The position numbers and the translations under genes are program-made. From contig JAKOGI010000002.1 in assembly GCA_029747015.1 (NCBI GenBank), forward strand, positions 2,326,001-2,390,000: DNA of 64,000 nucleotides, read 5' to 3'. This document shows positions 44,746-55,377 of this stretch, one piece after another. The notes under the pieces are model-generated. The model was not told the DNA's origin and ran no database searches. It saw only the letters and a program-made list of their open reading frames with translations. Numbering within the stretch: the stretch's first letter is position 1; every line of letters starts with the position of its first letter. The DNA is from Carnegiea gigantea (lineage: Eukaryota; Streptophyta; Magnoliopsida; Caryophyllales; Cactaceae).

Positions 44746-46374
44746 TGAAGAGAGTGGAGGAAGGAGTGAAGAATAGTGGGTCGTTGGATTGGCGGATGGA
44801 TAGGGAATCGGATACTTTAACGATAGAAGTGGGGGAATTTCACACTCTCTCTCTCTCTTGTGAAATACGAAAAAGTTGAGCTCTCTCTCCACTTTCTTTA
44901 CCAGCGCTATCGTCTTCTTCGTCTATTTCTTTCTGGGTCCCCGTCCGGGTCCGGGTCTTTCTTTTCCCTGTTTGAAGTAATGGCCCTAATTGTTTTCTCG
45001 GTATCTTTCTTTAATTTTGATGCTTTTCCTCCCTGTTTGGTTGGCCGATATTGGAATTAAAGCTCTTTTCTTTGGAGTGAAGGTGATAGATATAGAATTC
45101 AAAATTCCACCTTTTTTTTATCAAAAAAATTCCACATTTTTATGTACAAGGGGAAGGGGAGGCGGATGGGATCTTGTGTTTTATATATTTGAGGTGAGTA
45201 AAAAAGTAAAAAAAATCAATCAACTCTTCATTCGTTGCAAAAAACTAAGGTTATCCAAATCAAATCAGGGTAGCAAACCGGTCAAGCTACTGGGTCAATG
45301 ATCGGATTGGTTGGACTGTAAAAAAATCGATTTTTGATTACTGAGGATATCTTTAAACTTAATCTGTAAATTATTCTCTATACCAATTAATATCTTTGGC
45401 TCCCAAGACCTGAAATTCTCGAACCTAAATATTTAACCCACTACATAATAACATCAATGTTGCAACTTCCAAACAACTAAGCCTTAAGACTTAAACTTAC
45501 ATCAATTTATTCTAAATCGGTAAATCTCTAAATCCTAATTCACTTATGAATTCCATGTTTCAAGTAAAATGAGCATATTCAAAACTTTGATGATCTAAAT
45601 TCGTCAAGATGCCAACCAAATGCACTAAATTTAAACCCAAAAAAAAAAAAAGGAATCAAAGAGAGTAAGTGAAGGATGCTTACTAACCACAGTACCATAT
45701 GCACAGTGACGCGGCAAGTCAGCAACTAGATCGACTAGCCAAGCAGCAGCAGCACAGCCTTGTGATGCCGCCCTGTAGGATGGACGTCGATGAGGAACTG
45801 ATCCGGTGAGCTTGGCGGCGGATGAAAAAAAAGTTAAATAAGGATAATTTTATGGATATAAATTTACCCTTACTTTCTAATTAATCCCCAATTTCATTAT
45901 TGTAAAAGATGTTAAAATGTTTGAATGTTTTATTGAGAAATTACATTGTTTTGTGCATTAATTACTTTAATTTCTCATGATATAAAAGTGGTGCATCATA
46001 GTTTCGGGAGGATCATCGTGAAAACAATAGATAGTTTTACTATATTATATAAATCATTCACGTACTTAAAATTTTAATTGTTGCAAAATTTTGGTAAATA
46101 ATATTCACCACAATGATGACAATGCTAGTGAAGTATTGGATGGCAATTAACGAAAATGATGTTTCTCCAATATTTTTGGGTTTTTTCCCATCAAAAAATT
46201 GCATCAATGACTATTGATTAGGTACATGTTAATAAAATGAAATATCATCAGAAAACAAGTTAAGGATACTCATTGTTGGCACCATTTTAATTGTTAGATG
46301 TTATCCCAGACGTCAAATTAATAGATATATCATCTGAAAGGTGAATATGAGTATAGGCACTAAAAATTTATTCG
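44746..46374. other. intergenic, upstream of thaumatin-like gene copy 2
   Basis: The first 150 bases are CT-rich on the minus strand and are the likely promoter and leader. No further gene was recognised up to the gypsy LTR. Confidence 0.45.
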
Positions 46375-47066
46375 TGTTGTACCAAAAGAAAGTTGAATTA
46401 ATTAATTGGGTCAACTCTTTTAATTAATTTAATCAAACCCAAAGACTCACAAATCATGTCCAAAAGAATCACAAGTCAAGCCCAAAATGAAACTCAGATA
46501 ACTCCCAAGTCCGGGCTCAATCAAAATTCGAGTCAAAACCCAAACTGAGGCTCAAGATGACTACCAAGTCAAGTCACGACCTAAAACCCGAACGACGTCC
46601 AAACCTAAAGCCCGAACAGCATCCAAGTCATGGCGCGATCAAAGTCAAAGTCAAAGTCAAATGTCAAGTCCTACATCAGCTCACAAGTCAAACGTCAAAA
46701 CGACTCTCAAGTTAACGTCCGGTCAAAGCTCGAGGCGACTTCTAACTCAATGTTCGGCCCAAGCCTGGGAGACTCCCAAGTTAAAGTCCAAGTAAAAGTC
46801 AAAACAGACAAAAGTCAAAGTATTCTACGGTAAGGCTTGATTGAAATGCCCAAAACAAGGTCAAGGCCCAAAACTCAAGCTAAAGCACACCTCGACTTTC
46901 AAGGGGGACGTTTTCTTATAAATAGGCCTCTACCCCCTTAATTCAAATGGGGAAAAATCCATCCTTAAAAGAAAAAGAATCAGAGGATTTTATATTCATA
47001 GAGATTGTACCTAAATTCAAATCAAATCAATCTATAAAAATTCAATCTTTGTAATTTGTGATTACA
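46375..47066 (+). repeat. putative 5' LTR of a Tat-like Ty3/gypsy element
   Basis: The block is bounded by TGTTGTACC and GTGATTACA, about 692 bp. It includes a TATA box (CTTATAAATAGG, about 46915-46926) preceded by many degenerate CAAGTCAAAG/CCCAAGTC repeats (46440-46880). Right after it comes ACACGCTCGGTGGGACA, the leader type I associate with Tat-like gypsy elements. No matching 3' LTR lies in the window, so the left border is inferred. Confidence 0.55.
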
Positions 47067-47159
47067 AATTTGACACGCTCGGTGGGACATTTGTACCTCT
47101 CATCTATTTCTCCTAAAAGATCAAGACTTTCAAGTCACAAGAACATCTTCTTCAACGAA

Positions 47160-48180
47160 GACATGACTACAAAGAACGCTACCACGCAAGTTTCGAAGAA
47201 GAAGAGCACAGGGTCTCTTTTGCGCATATCCTGCAGAGCGAGCGTCACTTCTAGCTGGCGCACGCACATAATGAAGACCAGAAGTATGACGAAAGCTGTT
47301 GCGCTGACTGCTCCTTGGCAAACTATGCCGCCCCCATCCAACCTACAAGACTTGAAGACGCAGCAAATGGTGTCATCTTGGATAGGTGAAATTCAAGACG
47401 TCCAGCTTCAATCTCCAGTCTGCGATGTTGAAGACTACTACAGCAGGAACTCTTCTTCGCCCTCACCAAAGGGGGGGTTGCATATTAGAGACTGAAGTTG
47501 AGTTCTCCAAAACTGTTGTCATGTCAGCCATGATAACTGGTACAACCACTCTGGAAGAGGAGATGGCTAACATGAAAGTGATCCTATAAAAACTCACCAA
47601 GGACAACGAAGAAAAGGAGGCGTGCATTAAATTTCAAGAAGAAAAGATTGCTAAGCTGACCAGGAAGATAGAAAAACGGCCAGCTCAATCTTTCACAAAT
47701 GACTCAGAAAAAATATCCATCCACATTGAAGCCTCTGACAGTGAGAATCGGTCAAAGGAAGGTGCTACCCCTAAACATGACAAGTCTTCCGGATGAATGA
47801 CCATTGAGCAAATCCAAGATTTGATAGCAAATGTTGTTAAGGCACAGCTAGGTGAAGGTTCATGCAGAACTCTCTATACACCAAGCCTTACACTAAGAAG
47901 GTTGATTCTCTTCGCATGCCCCACGGTTACCAACCTCTCAAGTTCCAACAATTCGATAGGAAATGCAATCCTAAACAGCATGTCGCGCACTTCATTGAGA
48001 CATGCAACAATGCTCGAACTGAAGGCGACCTTATGGTGAAACAGTTTGTCAGGACATTGAAAGGTATTGCCTTCGGCTGGTATACCGACTTAGAACCTGA
48101 GTCCATTGACAGTTGGGAACAAATTGAGTAAGAGTTCCTCAACAGGTTTTACAGCACTGCGTAACAAATTGATCTTATGG
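47160..48180 (+). pseudogene. Ty3/gypsy gag remnant
   Basis: The first part carries MTIEQIQDLIANVVKAQLGE. After a frameshift near 47858 the sequence continues as YTKPYTKKVDSLRMPHGYQP, LKFQQFDRKCNPKQHVAHFI, QFVRTLKGIAFGWYTDLEPE and SIDSWEQIE, a recognisable Retrotrans_gag domain. Stops follow at about 48129 and 48162, where intact relatives read through. No protease or pol follows; the 83-bp minisatellite replaces it. It cannot make functional Gag. Confidence 0.75.
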
Positions 48181-48309
48181 GGAATTGCAAGTACCCATAA
48201 GTACGTAGGCAGCTTCAGCAAATCACAAGTGCAGCCAAACACATCACAAAAAAAAAAAAGAGGTGCATGAAATAGAAGAGGTCAAAGACAACACCTGTCT
48301 GCTGCCCAG

Positions 48310-48907
48310 CTATTCATCACTGCTCATACCATTTTCATGCATGTCAGTATCCGTTCAAGGCCCATGGTCAAGTGGCGAACCGTGTCGTAAGTGGTTCTTA
48401 AAGTCTTCATACCACTTGTATGCGTATCGGTATCCGTTCAAGACCCATGGCTAAGTAACGAACCATGTCGCAGGTGGTTCTTCAAAGACTTCATACCACT
48501 TTTATGTGTATCAGTATCCGTTCAAGGCCCATGGCCAAGTGGTGAACCATATCGTAAGTGGTTCTTCAACTCTTCATATCACTTTCATGCATATCGGTAT
48601 CCGTTCAATGCCCGTGGCCAAGCGGGAAACTGTGTCGCAAATGGTTCTTCAAATCTTCATACCATTTTCAGGCGTATCGGTATCCGTTCAAGGCCTGTGA
48701 CTAAGCGGCGAACCGTGTCGTAAGTGGTTCTTTAAGTCTTCATACCATTTTATGCGTATCGGTATCCGTTCAAGGCCCGTGGCCAAGCGGCGAACCGTGT
48801 CGTAAGTAGTTCCTCAAGTCTTCATACCATTTTCATGCGTATCGGTATCTATTCAAGGCCCGTGACCAAGCGGCGAACCGTGTCGCAAGTGGTTCTTTAA
48901 AGTCTTC
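48310..48907 (+). repeat. 83-bp minisatellite, left part (about 7 units)
   Basis: The unit contains TATCGGTATCCGTTCAAGGC, AAGCGGCGAACCGTGTCG and GTGGTTCTTCAAGTCTTCAT. Copies of TCGGTATCCG (or TCAGTATCCG) lie at 48344, 48427, 48511, 48594, 48677, 48759 and 48842, a spacing of 82-84 bp. The array is cut by the LTR element inserted at 48908 and resumes at 61902. Confidence 0.92.
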
Positions 48908-49478
48908 TGTAACGGCCCAACCCTAATGATCATATTAATTATTAAATCATCTTACTTACAAATTAATCAGGTTGAGCCCCGCATTTCAATCTAATATTTG
49001 TTTTCATTTTATCTCAAATCAGCATTCCCTTCATTTTTACCATTGCAGGTTGAATCGACAGAATGGCCTCGAAGTGAATTTTGATTACTCTTAAAACAAA
49101 ATTAAAACAGTAATCGAAAACCATGCACTCAAAACAGAACAATCCCAATCGAAAATTCATAACTCCTAAAAATACACATCCAAAATTCATCAGAATTTAC
49201 AGAGAGTTTTCAGACATCCTCAGTAATGTACAGTCAAAATTTCATAATTTTTATCCAACCCAATATCCCACAATAATTCAAGATATCAACCGAATTTTAG
49301 CATAAAATTACAGGGCAGATTCGATCAAAATTCCATAACTAATAAAATACACATCTAAAATTCATGAAAATTTACCAGAAGTGGCCCAATATCCTGGGTA
49401 ACCTACAGTAAAAGTTTCAGAATTTTTCGTGCAGCCCATAATTCACAGAAATTTTACATCTAAGCAAGCAAAAAAAAA

Positions 49479-49546
49479 GTGGTCAACGCCGGTCAAAGTT
49501 AGTTTGACCGGTCAAACTGACTTTGACCGGTCAAAGTCGGTCAAGG
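49479..49546. promoter_or_regulatory. cluster of W-box palindromes in the LTR promoter
   Basis: Seven TTGAC/GTCAA cores lie within 68 bp, two of them as the palindrome TTTGACCGGTCAAA. TTGAC is the core of the W box bound by WRKY transcription factors. The cluster lies about 40 bp upstream of the presumed TATA box and is repeated in the 3' LTR at 59899-59965. Confidence 0.6.
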
Positions 49547-49674
49547 CAAAAAAAAAAATCTTAGATTTTTTTTACTTTTTACATATTATATATATGCATG
49601 GGGGGAGGGGGGTTTGACACACCCACACACACGGTAGGGGAGGGGGAAAGAAAAAGAGAGAGAGGGGAGGGGTG

Positions 49675-49682
49675 AGAGAAAG

Positions 49683-49725
<43 letters not shown>

Positions 49726-49745
49726 GAAGGAGGAGAGAGAAAGGA
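49675..49745. repeat. (GA)n-rich microsatellite in the LTR
   Basis: Interrupted GAGAGA runs. The 3' LTR has the same tract but shorter, accounting for much of the difference in LTR length. Confidence 0.9.
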
Positions 49746-51511
49746 AGGAGAAGAAAGAGAGGGAGCCGAAAAAGGAGATTAAGGTTTTGGATTTTGGAGC
49801 AAATTTCAGGTGAGTAATTCTGGATTCCTGGGTCTGAAGATTTACGTTTACAATTTAGTATATTAATGATATTAATATCAGTTGATCGAAGTCAATCGTA
49901 TAGTTTCATGTTGCAATGTTTAACTAATTGAGGTATCGTGATTGTCAATTATGATATCATTAAATGTGGGTTCAAAGTTATAAATTTAAAGGAAAATTTG
50001 CCTGATGATTTTATACTGAAGTATGGTTAATATTTTAATTATCGTAAGCTATTGGGTTGAATGGCATTGTAATAATTTTACTGAAAAGTATATACAGACT
50101 ATTATTGAGGAATTTGTGATAAAAAGTCACGAATTTGGGGATACACTTTACAAGTTAGGAGTTCCAAGCGTGTATTTTTTGATTATGGATTTTTCAGTAA
50201 GATATTATATTTGGGGAAAATGTGATTATATGAGTTCATTGGGAGAAAAGCTCATGTCTGGCTAAAGCTATTATAGAAAATTCTAGAGTGATGATCATAG
50301 TAGAAACTGACGACTAAGCATGAATAACAAAGGCCTATAATGAGAATAGTTTAATAGAGTAAGGATAAGTCTCACACGTATACCGGTTATTAGAACAAAA
50401 TAGCGATAACGCCATTGTCTCCTTTCATGTTTGCGACGTTCATTAAGCAAACGATTAGCAGTATACAAGAACAGAAACAAAAATAAGAAAACGTCGAGTC
50501 AATAGCTTTTTACGTGCTAACAATTAGTATATAGCTCAAGGGATTCAATGAGTTATTAGCCCAAGAGATCCAAGCAAATCTCATAATCCTGCACTAATCA
50601 AAAATATAATCACGTATGTAAAGCAGGAATGAGGCTACATCTGTCGATTCAAGCTGCCAACGCCCATTTTTCATTACAAAGGAGAGAGAATCTCAAGGAC
50701 CAGATATGTACACTGCCTGTGCTCTTCAAAAATTCACATATTTCTCAGCAAAGCAAAGTAACACAAGATTCATTCAATGAACCAAATTTCACAGTGTTTT
50801 GTCTTATAAACAAGTGACCCCGACCAGTGACCAAGCATTGGGGCTTATGCCCATCAATATACCCGCGCGCGGCGTCAACTCAGGCTTCCCGATCGGCCTG
50901 GGGGGTGAGCACCCAAAGTATGATCGTTTCAAGATGTACATCGACCAAGGGGTTCACTTTTAGATAATAATCAGCAAGTCAATTTCAATTCGTAATGCTC
51001 TCTCTCCTGTTTGCAAAGCAAAATGTTTTGAAATGTGGCCGGCCCAACGAATTTCACTTAAAACTTATTTTTCTGCATGGGATTGTACGTATTGGGTTTC
51101 GGCTCACCATTCCAATGTTTTATGTCTTTTGTTTTAGGCGTAGGAAGAATCGAATAGTCATCCTCATGTGACACCAGAAAGTTGCAAAACAACGGACATT
51201 ATTGATCGCCAGCTAGGTAACGCTCACAGTGATGATAGGTTAGTAACCTGGGTACTGTGTGATGTTACTTTGTGAAACATGAAGATAATAATGATTAGCA
51301 TGGGTACATCAAGTTATCACATAGGAGACAAACGGTAGGAGTAGGCAAATATTTATTTTAGATGATTTCAGAGGTTTAGTAAATCAGAGAGCCTTGTTCC
51401 ATTCCGGAGCGACGGTAATGCCTCCAATCAAAAGCTTCCGCTACAAATCAACAGTAAATAGGCGATTAAGCTACAGTAATCAGACATTAACAATTGGGGG
51501 CGTTACAGTTA

Positions 51512-51523
51512 TGGTATCAGAGC
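51512..51523 (+). promoter_or_regulatory. primer binding site (initiator tRNA-Met)
   Basis: TGGTATCAGAGC lies four bases after the 5' LTR end. Confidence 0.9.
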
Positions 51524-52279
51524 CCGGTTTAGCATTACTGTGAGTCATAGGGATGTTCATGCGGTAAGCTAGATCAGGACGATAAATATGTAATCAGAAA
51601 TTTATACATTTAAGCGCATCATGAAGATGTTTTAGGTCTATCGCAGAGTTATAAAAAATGAGAATGTTGAGGACCTACCACAGGATCATGGATGCTTTAC
51701 CATAATCATTGAGCACGAGCAGCACTATTGGGCGCTTTAACTTATGTGATACAAACTGATCTTATATTGATGTTATGGGACAAGATAAGATGTCACACCA
51801 AGGGAGTGTAGTTAAGGCACCTATGAAGTATATAATCCTATAGGGGCTATCGACTACTAAGTGCTACTGAATCATTATTCCTTAGACACATGTTGGCAGT
51901 AGCAAGGGCAGTTAGTAACAAATGTGTGGGGAATATTTATGTTTGGAATATTAAGGGACGTGCTGGAATTCAGGTCATTGACCTAGATCATAGAAATATG
52001 TATGACTCCACTTAGGCAATCCACATCGGGAATATATGAAAGAGACTTCCATAGTGTGGGTAGGTCGATAATGACTGCACCTATTAATCAAAATTTACGG
52101 GTACTTGAAAATTATCATGAATTTGGAGACTACTATGAATGGGTTTTAGTAGCATACCTCAGAAAACACTTGACAGTAAATCACGTTTAAGAGCACGCAC
52201 ATTTAGAATGAAATGACGAAGGTAGATCAATATAATTTTGTGAACGTTGACAGTCGCAAGATGCCTATCCTAATGTACG
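51524..52279 (+). other. non-coding internal region of the Tekay/Del-like element, left part
   Basis: No gag-like motif could be read in any frame. The small ORFs carry no family signature. Confidence 0.6.
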
Positions 52280-53949
52280 TAAGTTGTAACGCCCCGCCCG
52301 AAGGGGGCGGGCACGTCACCGCCGTGGAAGTCCCTTAAGGAACATCCACAAGGCTCTATGATCTTAATTAACTTTTCGATAGCAGTGGAAGCTCTAATCA
52401 CAGTCTAACGAAAGTTCGGGCCGGTAGTTCTAAAACATACATTGTATATATACTTAAACCATATACAAAATGTTCTTATATATATCCGAATTAAAATACA
52501 AAACTGTATTTACTAAACATAATCCATAACATATACATATAACGAGCCCTCCAGGTTCAAATAAGTTCCCTTAATGCTCCTGTGGTCCTTTTTAGTTTCC
52601 AGAACCTGAAAAATGGTGAGATCATGAGCTCCTCGAGCCCAGTGAATAACCCTTACCTTCCCCGTTGTTACACTTTGCACATTAACCGATTCACACATAA
52701 TCACACAGTGCACGTAGCTCATGACATATAGACAAAACATATCATATGGCATGTACAAGGTGATAAAAGAACATTCATACGCTTCAAGAACCAAAATAAA
52801 TTCATACCTTCTAAACACACAATATATGTATGTCATGGAACGGCAATTAGAGTAGCTTAGTCGTACTTGTCCCATACCAGGTACGATTCAAGGATTTTCG
52901 TTTTCACTTACATCCCTAAACAAACTTTGCTGTTAGTTTATTCACTAAACTAACCATGATTGTCCCATACCAATCATGTTTTTTGGGCTCATAGTCCTCA
53001 CTAGAGTCCAAAAGAAAGCAAAATTTGCTAAGCAACCTAACGGCCAGCCCATAACCATAATTGGCATATGCATCAAATCAAACTTTATCACAAAGTTCAC
53101 ATAAACACATAATGTGTATCTTAAACAATCACAAGCTCATTTCCAAAATTCACACAAACTCATAGATGTCTTGAAGTTCATAACTTATCCAAAATCCAAA
53201 TCCAAGCCAAGCCAAATTCATAGCGTAGCCAAAGTCCAAATTCAAGTCAAACCAATTTCACAACACATCACATATTCTTAACTAAAACTTTTAGTTGAGG
53301 GGAAATCAACTCATGGCCCACACAAAGAACCATCACAACGCAGGGGTGACAAACACATCCTGGTGGCCCAGCTACGGCTCAAACATATGGTACCAACCAA
53401 TGGTGGACCAGCCGCAACTCATTCATATGGTACCAACCAGGCACCCAGCGCTCTAAAGGACGCAAACTGCCCACAACACAAACCATGGAATCGCATTCAT
53501 ATCCTAGTAAGTTTAGGCTGAAACCTTCCTCACTAGGGACCCACATGGCTCACACACATACACAAGGTCGACATTCATATCCCAGGGGATTGGTTATACC
53601 CTCTCCCACTAGGCGACCTGAACATAACGGCAGTCACTACTATGGCCATAGCTCTAGAACGTTCTGTAATAGCCTCAGACAAGACATGAACCTCATTCCC
53701 CAAAACACAGCTTATTAAAATCGTATAATTCATATAATCACATTTTTATTTTCAATGACGCTTAATTCCACAATTTGAACAAAAACGTAATCAAAACAAA
53801 GCATAATTCCATTCAAAATACTTTCACAAGTTTCCCATGCTTCATCGCACAATCAGAATTCTTAGGAAGCTCAACAAAGGCCTTTTCATATCTAAATTAT
53901 GGATTAAACATACAAATAACCCATAATTACACTAAACAAGGTACTTTAA

Positions 53950-54600
53950 TTCAAAAATTCATAACTCACAGCATACACATCCAATTGTTACCCAACTTTG
54001 CAGGAAATTGACAATTAACATATATATTCTAACAAATTAATTTCATAATTTATGTCCTGGCCAATCATTCCCAGAAAATCAAACAGTCAGCCAAAATAAT
54101 CAAAAATCTGCAAATGAAACTCAAAAATTCATAACTTTTAGTATACATACCCAAAATGCACAAAAATTTACCAGCAAACACCAAATACCATGGGGAATCT
54201 ACAATAATATTTTGATAATTTTTCTCCAAGCAAATCCTTCAGAACAAAACTAAAATAGTAACTGAAATCCAAGACCAAAACAGAGCAGTCCCAATCAAAA
54301 ATTCATAACTCCTAAAATACACTTCCAAAATTCATCAAAATTTACAGAGATTTACCAGACATCCTCATCAGTTTACAGTAAAAATTTCATGATTTATATC
54401 CAACCCAATGGTTCACAGTAATTCAAACATCATCTGACTTTTCGCACATAATAACAGGGCAGTTTCAATCGAAAATTCATAACTTATAAACTACACATCT
54501 AAAATTCATGAAAATTTACCAGAAGTTGCCTAACATCCTGGATAACTTACAGTAAAAATTTTCAGATTTTTCAAGCAGCCAGTAATTCACAAAAAATCAA
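53950..54600. repeat. about 172-bp tandem units inside the solo LTR
   Basis: ATAACT in the context AAATTCATAACT recurs at 53961, 54131, 54305 and 54479. Each unit continues with a TACACATCCAAAATTCAT-like segment, then AAAATTTACCAG, and, in the later units, a TACAGTAAAAATTTC-like segment. Similar units occur twice in the LTR of the surrounding element. Confidence 0.75.
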
Positions 54601-54978
54601 ACAGTAGTAGACCCTGTGCAAAATCCGAAAATTCAACATTTATGTTTCAATTCTCTTGTTCATCCAATACCAATAATCAATCCAAAAATCCATAATTTTA
54701 GCATATATAGGCACAAAACCACAACATACATATCAACCCACAATATTCACATAACTTCAAAATCACAAATCAACAATATAATTTTGGTTGTGAGTTTCTA
54801 ACAAATGAATTTAGGGTTTTAGTCTACTAAGCTTTAAAACATTAAATTCATAACTTCAATTGATTCCCAAATTCGAATCATAAATCAACAAATTAATCTT
54901 GCCATAATCAATTTTTAGGTTGAAAAAGACAAGAATTACTCACCTTAATTGATTTCAAAACCAAAACCTCAAACTTCT

Positions 54979-55020
54979 TCTCCTCCTTCTTCTTCTTCTT
55001 CTTCTTCTTCTTCTTCTTCT
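54979..55020. repeat. (CTT)n microsatellite in the solo LTR
   Basis: An almost pure CTT/TTC run. On the minus strand it is the GAA/GA tract just upstream of the leader motif. Confidence 0.85.
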
Positions 55021-55377
55021 CTCCTCTCTACCTCTCTGTGCGTGTGTTTTGTGTGTGTGAGAAGCAAAGAACCCCCTCCCCTTTTTGATAGATAAATATC
55101 ACGTGAAACCCCCCCTTCCCAATTTCCTTTTCTTTTTCTTTTTTTTTTTGGGTCAAGCCCCCCTTTTTGACTTTTCTTCCATTCTTTTTTTTTTTTTTTT
55201 GAAGCAAATCCTTAGTCGTATACTCATTCAACAAATTATTCCCAAAACACAATCATATTAACTTAAAACACATATCATATATATCTAAAATAAAACACAT
55301 AAAATACATACACATTAATTAGGAATTCACACTTGAATCAAAATTAGTAACCAAAAATTTCGGGGCGTCACATAAGT

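Larger units (their letters stand above)
48908..51507 (+). repeat. 5' LTR of the Tekay/Del-like element
   Basis: Order inside the LTR: two diverged units of about 180 bp containing AAATTCATAACT (49150-49460); a WRKY-box palindrome cluster (49479-49546); a TATA-like ATATTATATATATG (about 49582-49595); a long (GA)n tract (49657-49760); and AAGGTTTTGGATTTTGGAGC followed by CAGGTGAGTAATTC, which resembles a 5' splice site. It ends GGGGGCGTTACA. Confidence 0.92.
52285..55372 (-). mobile_element. 3.1-kb solo LTR of a related chromovirus family, nested
   Basis: It starts TGTAACGCCCCGCCCG and ends TTTCGGGGCGTCACA, flanked by the 5-bp duplication TAAGT (52280-52284, 55373-55377). No primer site, polypurine tract or second LTR lies within, so it is a solo LTR. 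The minus-strand orientation follows from the order CACACACAC, GAGAGAAGAAG tract, GAGGTTTTGGTTTTG, then AAGGTGAGTAATTC, which matches the promoter-to-leader order of the surrounding element's LTR. It contains four units of 170-174 bp that begin near AAATTCATAACT. Confidence 0.85.

Noticed and set aside
47058..47495. 145-codon ORF at the start of the Tat-like internal region
   Set aside because: It probably includes gag leader sequence, but no domain could be recognised in it, so it is covered only by the gag pseudogene call.
48391..48723. 110-codon ORF with repeated VSVQGPW motif
   Set aside because: It is a translation of the 83-bp minisatellite. Because 83 is not a multiple of three the frame shifts with each unit, and no protein is expected.
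48310..48907. CRISPR-like array
   Set aside because: The 83-bp units are contiguous without unique spacers. This is a eukaryotic minisatellite.
52285..55372. Complete retrotransposon rather than a solo LTR
   Set aside because: No internal PBS, polypurine tract or second terminal repeat was found, and the target duplication flanks the single LTR directly.
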